Source: Sphagnum compactum
Lineage: Eukaryota; Bryophyta; Sphagnopsida; Sphagnales
DNA length: 64,000 bases
Reading direction: 5' to 3'
NCBI GenBank assembly: GCA_965153455.1
Contig: OZ234496.1
Coordinates: forward strand, 10,439,863-10,503,862
Shown: positions 1 to 10,470 of the stretch, piece after piece
How the letters are laid out: every line of letters begins with the position of its first letter
How positions within the stretch are numbered: the stretch's first letter is position 1
Made by a program: the position numbers and the translations under genes
Notes under the pieces: model-generated
Told to the model about the DNA's origin: nothing
Databases searched by the model: none
Seen by the model: the letters and a program-made list of their open reading frames with translations, nothing else

Positions 1-75
1 GGTGAATGTACCACCCCTTCCTTTTAAATACTTTTGCAAGCAAAGGATTGGTAACTTCTTTTGGCAGTCAATGTA

Positions 76-178
76 ATTTCAGCTCCTCTGAAGCTCAGAT
101 TCTGAGATGACAGCAGCTGATATTGGTTTCAACTCCTCTGAAGCTCAAACTCTGAGATGACAGCCAGCAATGTTGGTT
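76..178. repeat. Diverged tandem duplication, about 50-bp unit
   Basis: Two adjacent copies of a roughly 50-bp unit are visible. The shared cores are CTCCTCTGAAGCTCA and CTCTGAGATGACAG-like strings, with the second copy starting 50 bases after the first. The copies differ at several positions, so the duplication is not recent. It lies downstream (3') of the minus-strand EAF7-like gene. No coding role is seen. Confidence 0.75.
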
Positions 179-611
179 CAAAATACTGCAGGCCTGTGTG
201 AAAGGTTCTGGAACAGGGAGTGATCATCCCCACTTCTGTTATACATGGTCTGCAGTCATAAGACCTCTCCCAAAAACTGCTTGAAGTGGGGAAAGACTTA
301 GTGCAACATTTGCCTGATTCTGTTGAGTTCATACTCCATCATGCTGTCCCTGAACACTGCAGCCAAACTCATAAGACACCCAACGAGAAAAGACAAGAAA
401 AATAAGCAGGAAAATAAAATGGTCGCAAAGGGATGACATGAAAATGACATCCTAAATCTCTCAAGAAAATGCTGAAATGTGGCAGACTTGTTATCAACAT
501 AGCTTGGTCTTTGGCAAGTTCTGGGAGCAATTTGATGCCTACCTTTTTCCCAAAAATGTGAACTGTAGAAGGGACTAATAGGGTGGGAACATGTGGCCAC
601 TTTTGTCACAA

Positions 612-2750
612 TCAATCTTCACCAATTACAAATATCTCAGGCGGCAAAGAGAACTCCTTTTGCTCTTTCAGCATCTCCGGCGGCAAAGAGAACTCCTTTT
701 GCTCTTTCAGCATCTCCACTTCCTTATGATCCACTGTCTGCCATCCATCAAGGTAGCTCAGAAATAGAAAAGCACATTACAAAACAAGCTTTCACCGGAG
801 AAAGGCTTGACCCTGCTTGCTGCTCGATAACCATAGACCTTGCAACCAGTTTAGAAGGAACAAGTGAGATAAATGGAGAGAGATGGAGAGAGAAAGGGAA
901 AAGGATGGTTCATGAAGAGATGAGATGTGCCAGTGTCCAAAACCAGGCATTTAATCCAGTTGGAACACTTGCAAGTGCTCTGCTTCTTACCATGTGATCA
1001 AGATTGTAGCAACGGTCCAGAAGCTGCAGGACTTCATCTGATGTGAAGCGCCGCTTTAATCTGCAGCATCCAGCTCCTTTAGATTATAACGAGCACAAAC
1101 ACCTCATTCAAAAAATCTTGCTTTTGTCATACAAGAGATGGCAGAGAACTCCATGACAATGCTTCAAAGGTAACCCTTTTGTCAGTTCCAAAACCAAAAC
1201 TGATTTAACTAGAATGAGTGCAGTCATAACTTCATGAGTGTCCCGCAAACAGTCACTCACAAAGCATCAGACCATCACTTTCATCATGAACTCCCCCACT
1301 GACTTCATAAAGCTCCTGATGGTGGATGTAGACAATTATATAATAATGAGCCATTATCTTCAGGCAAATCTTGGACAAACATCTGCATCCTGAGTGTCTT
1401 TTGCATTTCAGGAAGAAATGGGAAGACTCAAGTTATCATGTCATCTAAAAATGCAATAGAATACATATCTTCATAAGTATTAAGAACCTCTCTGTACTTA
1501 AGATTACATGAGCATGAATAGAATTGAGAAATGACCCAATATTATTGTCATAAAGACTTTCACTCCAACAACATACGAGAGAACAAGAAAAGGAAAAGAA
1601 AAAAAACCCAGAGAAAAGACTGAGAGCAGTTTGGACAACAGCAACGGTCACCTACATATTCAGAGTTACACTTCAACAGCAACATGTGGGGTATCAACTA
1701 CAAACTAGCTACCATAGCATCCATACTGATTTCATCAGCTCCCAGCTAAGTGGAGGTCAATGTCATGCATTAACCAATGGTGCCAACTTTCTGTCACAAG
1801 TCTGACAGTAATGAGAAAACAGTGAGGATTTTGGCTAGCTAAACAAACTATGAAAGAGAAGATAACACAAAAAGCAAAGTTAAGGAACACAAAAAGAAGA
1901 AAAACCAAACAAGGAAAGAGGAAGAGAACACAGAAAACATAGAGAAGCATGATCGTATATTCCAAGACAGCATCTAAGCCAAAGGCATAGAGAGGCCTTC
2001 ATAAAGGGTGGAGGTTGGGACCTCCTGTAGCATAAGCATATCATTAAAGCACACCACCAATTGCATCTCAACAGTACATACAGTTCACCCAACAATAAAG
2101 GATGTTAAATGACAATGGCCATTCACGACCTAACAACAGGTTGGGGCAAGTAAACCTTTGTTCCAGATGCTCCATAAGGCCAAAAAGAATAAAATGTCGG
2201 TGCATTCCTGTACCATGCAACATCTCACAATCAACATTTTATGTTTCACTGCTTTGCTCTTAGCTCCTGCTGCTTCTAGAACAACACAATTAAGCACAAC
2301 AAATCTCTTCAAAGAACTGTGATCAGATTGAATCTCTACAAACAGCATTTTGAGGCATGTTGAAAGAACCTTTAAGGCGCCAATGAGGATAAGTTAAAAG
2401 TGCATTTTGCAACTCAAATTCCAGCTCCGTTTGATCTGTATCCTGCACACACACCATTTGATCCAGCAATGTGTTAGTGGAAAAACAACTATAAATATGT
2501 ATGAAGTGCTTTACCTTGAGAGGTAGAAACAAATCTAACAATGGGTGTTTGATGCAATGAAGGGCGAAGGACATACAGTTTGAAGAGAAGAGGAAGATGA
2601 AATTGGGGCAGTGTTGTCAGGTGATATGTGAGAAGAAGGTGCACTTGCAGGAGCACTACTGGGTGGTGCACTGGTAGGCACACTTGCTGCAGGCGGTGTC
2701 ACCGGTCTGGAAGCCTTTTCTCCCCCTTTACCCTTTTTCTTTGGTGCCAT
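612..2750 (-). CDS. EAF7: EAF7/MRGBP-like subunit of NuA4 histone acetyltransferase
   Basis: Five coding exons join in frame on the minus strand: 2750-2577, 2442-2370, 2207-2156, 1060-991 and 737-612, giving about 164 residues. All introns have GT and AG ends. Residues 1-58 are a Lys-rich start (MAPKKKGKGG) followed by a Pro/Ser/Ala-rich tail that looks disordered. Exons 2-4 hold the recognisable core: WRLKGMHRHFILFGLMEHL at about 79-97, then RRFTSDEVLQLLDRCYNLD at about 103-121. This follows the Eaf7/MRGBP (CT20) pattern, in which a 'GVxRHF' helix precedes a helix with LLDxxYNL. The last exon has the family's Phe-Ser-Leu-Pro element, here duplicated. Known family role: a small subunit of the NuA4/TIP60 complex that links to MRG-type chromodomain proteins. 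The 3' end is uncertain. I stop at the first in-frame TGA (614-612), but a donor inside the last exon could join it to a possible exon near 292-347. The family call rests on recalled motifs. Confidence 0.68.
641..718. repeat. Exact 39-bp tandem duplication inside the last EAF7 exon
   Basis: Two head-to-tail copies of 39 bp, starting at 641 and 680, are identical by eye over the whole unit. The length is a multiple of three, so on the minus strand the protein gains 13 residues (EMLKEQKEFSLPP twice) with no frame change. The repeated piece carries the Phe-Ser-Leu-Pro element typical of the C-terminal part of plant Eaf7-like proteins. Confidence 0.92.
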
Positions 2751-4150
2751 AGCCAGATCAGAAGCTCCACCAAGACAACTGTCATTGCAAAGATTCACTG
2801 CAACTAGAGTTGGTACTTAATGGTCAAGATAGAATACCAAAAGAAAACAGGAAGTGCAGAATGCAGTACAGAACCAACAAGACAAGATCTGAAGAATTCT
2901 GCAACCACATGAAATTGTCATGAGTTCAGAATGTTGTTATAGCTTCCAGATGGCCACAATACTGGAAAATGAGATCAGCTTGGTTGCCCAATTCTACCAT
3001 GCAAGGATGGTGAGGAGGAACCCTAGGTTTCCAAAACTGGCTCACCGGCCACATTCTAGAGTTGGAGCTGGATGTGGACAACTTCTACTCTACTGGCAGT
3101 AACCAAGAGCCACATGCCAGTAGCATGTATTTCCCTCCTTCAAAACCTCTGGAATCCATGTCTTCAGATCCCCAGCTAGTTCACCCACTTACTCCCAATC
3201 TAGATGGATAGATTGTTGCAGACACAAAACCACTGGCACTAGGGTTACTACCAAACCCTAACCACCAGGCTACTGACTGGAATAAGGTCATATTGCATAC
3301 GGATTGTACAGTTGTTGGACACACATGCGTCAGAAGGATAAAGTTGGATGCCAAGTTGATGCAGATCATGGCACCGGCGGCTAAGGGCAAGTTCAAACAC
3401 TGTAAATCATGACAAGAGCGCGAAACTAGTATGGACGTAAAACAGTTTTCTGTACATGCGTTTCTCGGAAGAACGACTAGAGATACGGAAACCGACAGCT
3501 TCTCGGAAAGCAAACATCTAACCTAACATCTGGATCAGCAGCTGGAAGATGCATATTATCTAGACAAAGAAGGTTCATCACCAGTTCTTCCGATGCGACG
3601 AGGAGGTGGAGTAAGCTGGAGCTTGTGTCGAAACGATGCGATGCGATGATTTGCAGAGAACTTCCCGTGATCGCCAGGATAAAAAACAGAAGCTGATTCA
3701 ACAACCAAAGAATACAAACAACGGGGACCCGATCGATTTGAGAAGAAATCACAGGAAAAGTTCAGCAAAAGATCTGCTGTTTACGAGATTACGAGTTGGG
3801 GGTTGCGCTAGAATACTGCGAGATGGGGCTGCGACAGGAACTGGCGATGTCGCACCAACGAGAGCGAACTCCAAAACCCCCTTGCCGGAAATGAAGGCCA
3901 ACGAAGACGACGATGCAACAGCGCAAGAGAGCAGCACGTCCGAAGGCCGGCGAAGACGACACGAAGGCGCAGTGCAAGAGACTGGGAGGCTTCTAGTCGA
4001 GGTCTCAATCGACGTCCCAAGGGGACGTATTTTCGTATCTTCCCACCGTCCTTTTCGACGTCCTAATTCAAGTCTCTTCGTATTAACTACCTCTCATATT
4101 GTGAGGGAGGCGGGGGCCCAAGGGTTATATAAGAGGCACTTCACACTAGG
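2751..4150 (-). promoter_or_regulatory. Presumed 5' leader and promoter of the EAF7-like gene
   Basis: No coding sequence is recognised here. Just upstream of the chosen ATG (2750) is a good 3' splice site on the minus strand (CAG at 2800-2798), which suggests a 5'-UTR intron. An upstream ATG at 2785 opens a 28-codon frame that overlaps the main start and ends near 2699. Between about 3560 and 4060 the DNA is clearly GC-richer than its surroundings, as expected of a first exon or promoter. On the plus strand a TATA-like TATATAAG sits near 4127, just before the retrotransposon. Transcription start sites cannot be fixed from sequence alone. Confidence 0.35.
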
Positions 4151-4359
4151 GCCTGATTAATAAGTCCCAATTCGTTCTCGCAATTTGATTAGTTTAGAGC
4201 TCCAAATTAGGACCAAGTCCCTCACATTAGGGCTTAATTTTCAAGTCCCTCACACATGAATACGAATCTTATTTGGCTGTACTTTTTGGCTTTATGAGTG
4301 GGAACTTCGGCAAGGAGTTGTGTGGACCCAAATTGGAAACTTAACTCCAAAGACAAGTG

Positions 4360-4705
4360 TCATGCCCGTACATGGCCTCATACATGATGGCCAGTTATGG
4401 GCATGCTCATGTGTGTTTTAGGGTTGATGTACAGTCTTAGGCGACTGTACGCTATTAGATACTTAGGGTTTGTTGACGACGATATAAAAGGTCCAAACCT
4501 TTCTTTTTCCTTTAGTTTTTCTAGAATTCCTTTGTCAGGAGTTTTTTCCATCATAAGCTAGGATTTCTAGATGCTCACGGCGGCCATTGCACGGCCACCG
4601 TCTACATACACTTCATTTCTTTCTTGCTTTGCATTTCGCATTTTATTCTTCAAATTGTACGTTGTGTTAGAATTTTGTAGTTAGTGCTGTGTATTATCAC
4701 AGCAT
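4360..4705 (+). other. Probable 5' LTR and tRNA-Met primer-binding site
   Basis: The stretch starts TGTCATGCCC and holds a TATA box (GATATAAAAGG near 4480). Its end is close to TTATCACAGCATTTTAGG (about 4695-4711). That string resembles the initiator tRNA-Met primer-binding sequence common after plant LTRs (TGGTATCAGAGC): eight of the ten bases GTATCAGAGC match. Transcription would start about 30 bases after the TATA box. The right edge of the LTR is not certain, because no clear terminal CA precedes the site. A TGCTGTG/CACAGCA inverted repeat overlaps the site. Confidence 0.5.
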
Positions 4706-5035
4706 TTTAGGGCATGGGACAACACCATATCCTCGGATGATGAGAGCACTACCGCTAGGCCAGAGCCCAGGTATCAGCAACGAAGTAACACACAATCCTT
4801 TGAGCCGATTTCTTTAAGCTCACGATCTTCACGACGGTACCATCAAGCATCCACAACACCACCGTCATCTAGTACAACTCCTACCAGAAATTCAGGTTCA
4901 GGTTACACTACATCAACAGTACATCAAAGTCCATTTGGAGGGGTTAATCAGTGGGGTACGCCTATTGCTACACCTACTTTCACACCATCACCGTATACTC
5001 CGTTGCAAGCTGTGATTTCAACACCCATATACACC

Positions 5036-6678
5036 ATGGAGGTCAGCAGTTCCTCTGGGAGAATTGAGAAGTTCAGCGGAAGGCCAGGTACTATTTCTTT
5101 GAGGGAGTTCAAGGCAACCTTCTCAACTGTGGTTTGTGAATTGGAGCTCAAGTACGGCGCTAATTACACCGAGGCGTTTGCATTCAAACAATTGGCTCGT
5201 TATGTGCATTATGAAGCACTGGATGTCTACGAGCAACATTCTGCAAGGATTTTGGGTGTCACCCGGATTCCCAATCCAGCTTACGCCATAGCCATCGCCA
5301 CCGCCTCTCAAGCTGCATTGCAAGCTGCAATTGCACATCACGGGACTGTGCCGAATAATCCAGACCCGGTACCTACCTCAGTAAACCTTTCTCCTCAACA
5401 ACTCATTGCTGCGACTACAAACATTCCTCCCACCACCGATGCGCCAGCTTTTGCTGATCCAGTGGGGGAATTCTTCCAAATTCTTGAGCTGGAATTTCCA
5501 GTCAAAAGTTCCGAAAAAATTCTGCAGCTCACCACCTTCTCTCGGCAGAAAGATGAAACCCTCAAGATGCTTTACAGGAGGCTTCTCAAATTCAAAGAGG
5601 ATACCCAAAGCATCACTGACTTGGAAGCTGCCCACTAGTATCTTCGTTCTTTGGAAGGTACTCCAACACTCCACGCACAGGTTTTGCAACGAGTCTTTGC
5701 AGAATTTGGAGACTCGTACACGTTGCTGGATGTGTACAACATTTCCGAAAAGTTGGAACTGGCTCATGCACACTATGAGGCCAGCACTATGAGGCCTCCA
5801 TCACGTTCAAGGCCTCAACCTACACAAGCTGCGCCAACTAGATCATCACATTCTTCTTCAAGGACTAAAGCAATGCACTCGACTACACCCATCCTACCTT
5901 CTTGCAACTACTGCGGCAATCTTGCCCACAAAGCTAGTGAGTGCAGGATCTCTTTTGTGATTATTATGGGAAGAGGGACATCAGGAATCTGTCTGTTTTG
6001 CCAAGTTCCCAGAGCGGAAGCAACTCCGATTACAACGGCAAAATCTGCCAGCATCTTCCGTTGTCCCTCAACCAAAAGCCAAGGCACTTCAGGGCTTTAC
6101 CCACCAAGGGTAATTCCAACAAGAATGTTAAGAAGAAGGAGCACAATGCTGACAAGAGGGAGGTGCTTCAAGCCCATGCAATTCAAGTTCAGACTTTACA
6201 AAATGAACTCGAATCATTGAGGGCTCAACTTGCTAATCTAAAAGGCAAGTCTTCCCAACCAGCTAGTCATGCCCAACCTGTACAAGGTTCAGGATCACGA
6301 GAGGGACCTCCTAGGTCGTTCTATGGCCTTCCACACGATGCCATGGTTGGGGAGTACGTTCTTTCCACTCCACACAATTCTAGTCTCACACCAGAATTTG
6401 CTACTTCTTTTTGCCCTTCCTATGTCGCGGCACAAGAAGCTAGTGTGGCACCCAGAGTCTCTGTCACTAGGCAGGTAATTCAGACTGATGGACTCGCATC
6501 TGGTTCAAGTCCTATTACCAGGGCTGTAGGAGCTCGAGCAGTCATGCCACAATCTTTTCGTCCTCTCAACATGGAAGAAGAACACACCTTGTTGGCGAGG
6601 GGGGAGGAGACTCCTACACCACAAGCTGTTAGGGCATCAAATTCTCGTCAGTGTTGGGGGGGAGGAGGTACCATGTAA
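5036..6678 (+). pseudogene. Broken gag of the Ty3/gypsy element
   Basis: The first in-frame ATG (5036, context ACCATGG) opens a frame with a capsid-like region, and the frame is open further upstream without an ATG. It hits a TAG at 5636-5638. The same frame continues after the stop to a CCHC zinc knuckle (CNYCGNLAHKASEC, near 5910-5950). From about 5940 the coding signal changes frame at least twice before 6110, then runs in one frame to TAA at 6676-6678. A second knuckle-like stretch falls in the shifted part and lacks one zinc-binding Cys. Gag normally forms the particle and packages RNA, and this copy cannot make a full-length one. No aspartic protease motif (DTG/DSG in family context) is seen before RT. 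Confidence 0.75.
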
Positions 6679-6679
6679 T

Positions 6680-9600
6680 TTGATTCAAGTTGTGTCTAAT
6701 ACACCTGAAGGTGCATCAGCTTTTGGAGAAACAATTACAACCTTCTACGAATCTACGCAGTTGGATAGTGGAGAACCCAATACACCAGGTTCTTCAAACA
6801 CACTTTCCAACTCCATTCCATGTGTTTCCAACTACCCTTTCATTATGGGGAACCAGCTCACCAAGAAGGAGAGAGACCAAATCACAAACTTGCTAATTAA
6901 GTATGAGAATGTGTTTGCGTTCTCAATGAAAGACTTAGGTAGGTGTAAGACCATGCAGTTCTCTATAGACCTTACAGATGAGACACCCGTCTATCGAAGG
7001 AGGCATAGGTTGAGCAAACATGAATGGGAACTAGTAGATGAAATATGCAAAGAGCTCCATGAGGCCGGCCTCATCCAGCCATCAAGTTCTGATTTCGCAG
7101 CCGCTACAGTAATGCCAGCAAAGAAAGATTCAGCTGGATTATGGACTGAGAAAAGGATGTGCGGGAATTATAGGCCTTTGAACCTAGTTACACCGCAGGA
7201 TAGGTACCCCATGCCCATCCCTGAAGAATTGTTTGATAACATTGGAGATTCAAACATCTTCACAATTGTGGATCTGAGGCAAGGTTTCAACCAGATTATG
7301 CTCGCTGTGAAGGATCGCAAGAAAACAGCATTCCATGGAAGCAACAAGTTATGGGAATGGCTTGTGATGCCTTTTGGATTGAAGAATGCACCTGTCTTCT
7401 TTCAACGAGTCATGGACCAGGTTCTCGAAGGGGCAGATTTCCTGAAGTGCTACATAGATGACGTCCTGGTGCATAGCAAGGGACTCCTGCAACATTTGGT
7501 TCATCTTGAGGAGTTATTCAAGAGGCTCCACGAAGTCAATATGAAGATCCATCCTAAAAAGTGTGAGTTTGCTGTCACCTCAATAATCTACCTTAGACAT
7601 AGAATTTTGCCAAATGGTATTATGGATCATTGGGCCAAAGTAGTAGCCATTTTGGAGATGCCCAATCCTACTGATGTTCACACGTTGAGGAGCTTCATCG
7701 GACTATGCAATTACTACAAAATTTATGTCCAAGATTTTAGTACTATTGCTCATCCTCTCTATGCATTGTTAAAGAAGGATGTTGCTTGGACATGGAGTGA
7801 TGAAGCTCAGGAAGCTTTCAACACACTCAAGGAAAAGCTTTCAGAGTTCCCCATTCTGAGAAGACCTGATTTCAACAAGGTTTTCATTCTACACACTGAC
7901 TGGAGTGCTCTTAGTATTGGAGCTATTCTTGGCCAACTTGATGAGGAAGGCAAGGAATATGTTATCGCCTATGCATCTCGAAGCAACAACAAGGCTGAAA
8001 GCAACTACTCTTCATACGAGGGGGAGTGCCTTGCTGTTGTATGGGCCGTCATACATTTCAGGCCCTATCTTTATGGCACTGATTTCACTTTGTATACCGA
8101 CCACCAGCCTATCAAATGGTTGATGACCAATGATAAGCTTACTGGTAAGTTAGCTCGTTGGGCGCTTATACTTCAAGAGTATGAGTTCAAGGTTATTCAC
8201 CGACCTGGCATTACACATCAGAATGCGGATACCATGTCACGAAGACCCCTCACTACCTCTGAAGATTTTTTAGAAGCCAGGCAAGATTTTGACCAGATTC
8301 CAGCAGTACCTATATCTGAGGCATCTAGTTATCTTGCACTACTGCAATGCAACTTGGTTGAGCATCCCATTCTCGATATATGGGAGGACTTGGACACTCT
8401 GAGGTTTCTTCAACATGGGGAATACCCTCCCCAAGTTACGTCAAGTCAGCGAGATCGCATACAACAGCGGTCCAAACGCTATTCATGGAGGGACAATCAC
8501 CTCGTCCGATGCTTACCACAAGGCGACAGAGTGGTTCCACCACCACATGAACGGCATGGTCTTATTCAAAAGGTACACTCGGAGCTTGGACACTTTGGAG
8601 TTAAGCGTACTTATAGCCTTCTCGCTCCTCATTACCATTGGAGAGGTATGTATGCTCAAGTCCGAGACATCATTGCTAGGTGTGAACAATGTGATAGAGT
8701 GAGAACTTCTTTCTCCTCTCGACAGCTCACGCTTTCTCCACTCCCTATTCAGGGCATGTTCTATCGTTGGTCATATGATTTAGCTGGAGAGTTACCACAA
8801 ACCTCTAGGGGTAATGTTTACATCATGATTATGATTGAGCATTTTTCAAAATGGGTTGAACTTGTTGCGCTACCAGACAAATCATCACACAGCACCAGCC
8901 AGGCTTTCTTACAACAGGTTCTAAGTAGATTTGGGGCTTGTGCTAAGTGCCTTACTGATCAAGGATCAGAATTCAAGGGAGAATTCCAAGACCTACTTGA
9001 CCATGCTTTCATCGACCATCGTCGGACTTCAAGAGATTATCCCCAAGCTGATGGCTTTGCAGAAAGGATGGTTCAAACGTGCAAGAAAGGACTTCGGAAG
9101 ATTTGCCTCACTAAGAACAAAGAGGATTGGGACCTGGCCCTCCCTTACATCGCCATGGGTTATAGGATGTCTAAACACGCCTCTTTATCTCATTTCTCTC
9201 CTTACTTTTTACTTTTTGGGAGACACCCCATTCCACCTTCTTCCATTACTACTCAAATGCACCAGGTTGTGGACTTGGATTCCCCAGCCACTTGGGCTAG
9301 GGTCATTGCAGAAAGGGCTGCTCTATTCAGGAGGGTTATGCCCGTGGCCATGGAAAACCTGTCCATTGCACAACATCGAGACACCTTACGGTATGCACAC
9401 ACACGAGGTGGCAGTTACAAACCTAAGGTGAGACAATTTGATGTTGGTGATTTTGTGTATCTTCAGCGACAACCCAATGATACTTTAGACACTTCTTCCG
9501 GTCGCACTATCTTGAGGATTAAGGCGATTAGGCCTTCAGGTGTGTTGGAACTACAAGGAGCTGACGGACGCACAATTCGGGATCATTCCAAAAATTGTGC

Positions 9601-9823
9601 GCCTTGCCACCTGCCAAACTTGGACCCTACCATCATCACGTCGACTTGGATTCCTCCACTTGATTATCCATGTCAGGTATGTCAGAGGACGGACGATGTT
9701 GATCAGATGCTGCTTTGCGACAACTGTAATGGTGGATACCATTTCTTCTGCCTCAAGCCGGAGCTCACTCAAGTTCCCGTTGGCAATTGGTATTGTTCAT
9801 CATGTTCTCCTACAGCACCTTGA
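6680..9823 (+). CDS. Ty3/gypsy pol: RT, RNase H, integrase, terminal PHD finger
   Basis: A single open frame of 1,047 codons. No ATG marks its start; the frame overlaps the end of gag, so expression by frameshift or as a fusion is likely. Reverse transcriptase spans about 100-310, with FTIVDLRQGFNQI (194-206) and the catalytic YIDD (258-261). RNase H follows, with Asp in HTDWSA (near 407), Glu in EGECLAVV (near 447-449) and Asp in LYTDHQ (near 474). Integrase has the HHCC zinc site (VHSELGHFG, then CEQC) and the acidic triad: Asp in SYDLAG, Asp in LTDQGSEF, Glu in ADGFAERM. The C-terminus (998-1042) is a C4HC3 PHD finger (CQVC, LLCDNC, GYHFFC, WYCSSC) in the place where chromoviruses carry a chromodomain. 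All catalytic residues are present, which suggests fairly recent activity despite the broken gag. Confidence 0.93.
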   Translation: MIQVVSNTPEGASAFGETITTFYESTQLDSGEPNTPGSSNTLSNSIPCVSNYPFIMGNQLTKKERDQITNLLIKYENVFAFSMKDLGRCKTMQFSIDLTDETPVYRRRHRLSKHEWELVDEICKELHEAGLIQPSSSDFAAATVMPAKKDSAGLWTEKRMCGNYRPLNLVTPQDRYPMPIPEELFDNIGDSNIFTIVDLRQGFNQIMLAVKDRKKTAFHGSNKLWEWLVMPFGLKNAPVFFQRVMDQVLEGADFLKCYIDDVLVHSKGLLQHLVHLEELFKRLHEVNMKIHPKKCEFAVTSIIYLRHRILPNGIMDHWAKVVAILEMPNPTDVHTLRSFIGLCNYYKIYVQDFSTIAHPLYALLKKDVAWTWSDEAQEAFNTLKEKLSEFPILRRPDFNKVFILHTDWSALSIGAILGQLDEEGKEYVIAYASRSNNKAESNYSSYEGECLAVVWAVIHFRPYLYGTDFTLYTDHQPIKWLMTNDKLTGKLARWALILQEYEFKVIHRPGITHQNADTMSRRPLTTSEDFLEARQDFDQIPAVPISEASSYLALLQCNLVEHPILDIWEDLDTLRFLQHGEYPPQVTSSQRDRIQQRSKRYSWRDNHLVRCLPQGDRVVPPPHERHGLIQKVHSELGHFGVKRTYSLLAPHYHWRGMYAQVRDIIARCEQCDRVRTSFSSRQLTLSPLPIQGMFYRWSYDLAGELPQTSRGNVYIMIMIEHFSKWVELVALPDKSSHSTSQAFLQQVLSRFGACAKCLTDQGSEFKGEFQDLLDHAFIDHRRTSRDYPQADGFAERMVQTCKKGLRKICLTKNKEDWDLALPYIAMGYRMSKHASLSHFSPYFLLFGRHPIPPSSITTQMHQVVDLDSPATWARVIAERAALFRRVMPVAMENLSIAQHRDTLRYAHTRGGSYKPKVRQFDVGDFVYLQRQPNDTLDTSSGRTILRIKAIRPSGVLELQGADGRTIRDHSKNCAPCHLPNLDPTIITSTWIPPLDYPCQVCQRTDDVDQMLLCDNCNGGYHFFCLKPELTQVPVGNWYCSSCSPTAP

Positions 9824-9863
9824 TTCCTACTCAGACCATGCCATGCTTTTCCCGGCTCAGGTC

Positions 9864-9875
9864 TGGGGGGGGAAT
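9864..9875 (+). other. Polypurine tract of the gypsy element
   Basis: A run of eight G followed by AA lies about 40 bases after the pol stop codon, the expected place for the plus-strand primer. A 3' LTR would start just after it, but no match to the 5' LTR is seen there. Confidence 0.6.
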
Positions 9876-9880
9876 ACATG

Positions 9881-10470
9881 AGAATTTCATCTCAGCCTCA
9901 CTTGTGCATTGTATATATATGTGTGCATGCATCTCTTTTTAATTGATTGGTTTATACATTTGACTGGCTTTAATATTTTTGTTTAGTAAGATTTACTCCG
10001 TATTTACATCCTTACGACACTGTACGTCATGACACTACACGTCACGACACAAGTCCCAGTCTTTTTTATTATTAAAATAATCAAAAATTGGCTTGATCCA
10101 ATCCGCTCATTGTAAGAGTCTTTCTTTGACATGAAATTGAGTTGGCAAGCATGTTGTCTTTCTTTTTCAAGAGTGTTGAGGAGCTAGAAAGTAAGGTTTA
10201 GGGCAAAATATTATTTTTTCATGTGAAAAAATGAAGGGATTTTCACAAAATGTTTATGGGTAAACTTTGAAAAAGTGTGTTGGTTGCGAGAATTTTTTTC
10301 CTGCAGATACAGAAAGATCATACAGTGCGTTTCGTTCGTTTCCATTTCAAGGTTGCGCTAAAAAAAATATTTTGTTATATGCAAATGATTCAAAGTGAGA
10401 ATGAAAAGCAAAGGCTAGAAGATGAGGTTGAAGGTAATAGAAGTCAGCAAGGATTTTATGACCTAAGAAA
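9881..10470. other. Non-coding stretch after the retrotransposon
   Basis: No gene is recognised. Near 10015-10055 there are two imperfect copies of a 15-base unit (GACACTGTACGTCAT, then GACACTACACGTCAC). The rest is AT-rich. This is where a 3' LTR would be expected, and none is recognised. Confidence 0.5.

Larger units (their letters stand above)
4360..9880 (+). mobile_element. Ty3/gypsy LTR retrotransposon, 3' LTR not recognised
   Basis: The order is probable 5' LTR, primer-binding site, gag, reverse transcriptase, RNase H, integrase, PHD finger and a G-rich polypurine tract (about 9865-9874). RT before integrase is the Ty3/gypsy order. I put the left edge at TGTCATGCCC (4360), a start seen in many plant gypsy LTRs. 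I could not find the 5' LTR sequence repeated after the polypurine tract. The 3' LTR is therefore deleted or heavily diverged, and no target-site duplication can be shown. The gag part has a stop codon and frame changes, while the pol frame is open throughout. Confidence 0.9.

Noticed and set aside
292-347. Possible terminal EAF7 exon on the minus strand (FRDSMMEYELNRIRQMLH)
   Set aside because: It has a good acceptor (CTGCAG) and a stop, but it needs an unproven donor inside the last called exon and has no family motif; noted only as an alternative 3' end.
593-997. 134-residue plus-strand frame with an AAKRTPFALSASP repeat
   Set aside because: It is the antisense of EAF7-like exons 4-5 and their intron; the repeat is the reverse reading of the duplicated minus-strand coding unit.
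3636-4160. 174-residue plus-strand frame, Arg/Ser-rich
   Set aside because: No domain; lies in a GC-rich stretch that is better explained as promoter/leader DNA of the minus-strand gene, where chance open frames are common.
6756-6780. LDSGEP as an aspartic protease active site
   Set aside because: Lacks the hydrophobic context and the downstream flap and ILG motifs of retroviral-type proteases; probably chance.
9881-10470. 3' LTR of the gypsy element
   Set aside because: I compared it by eye with 4360-4690 and found no shared TATA box, TGTCATGCCC start or other landmark.
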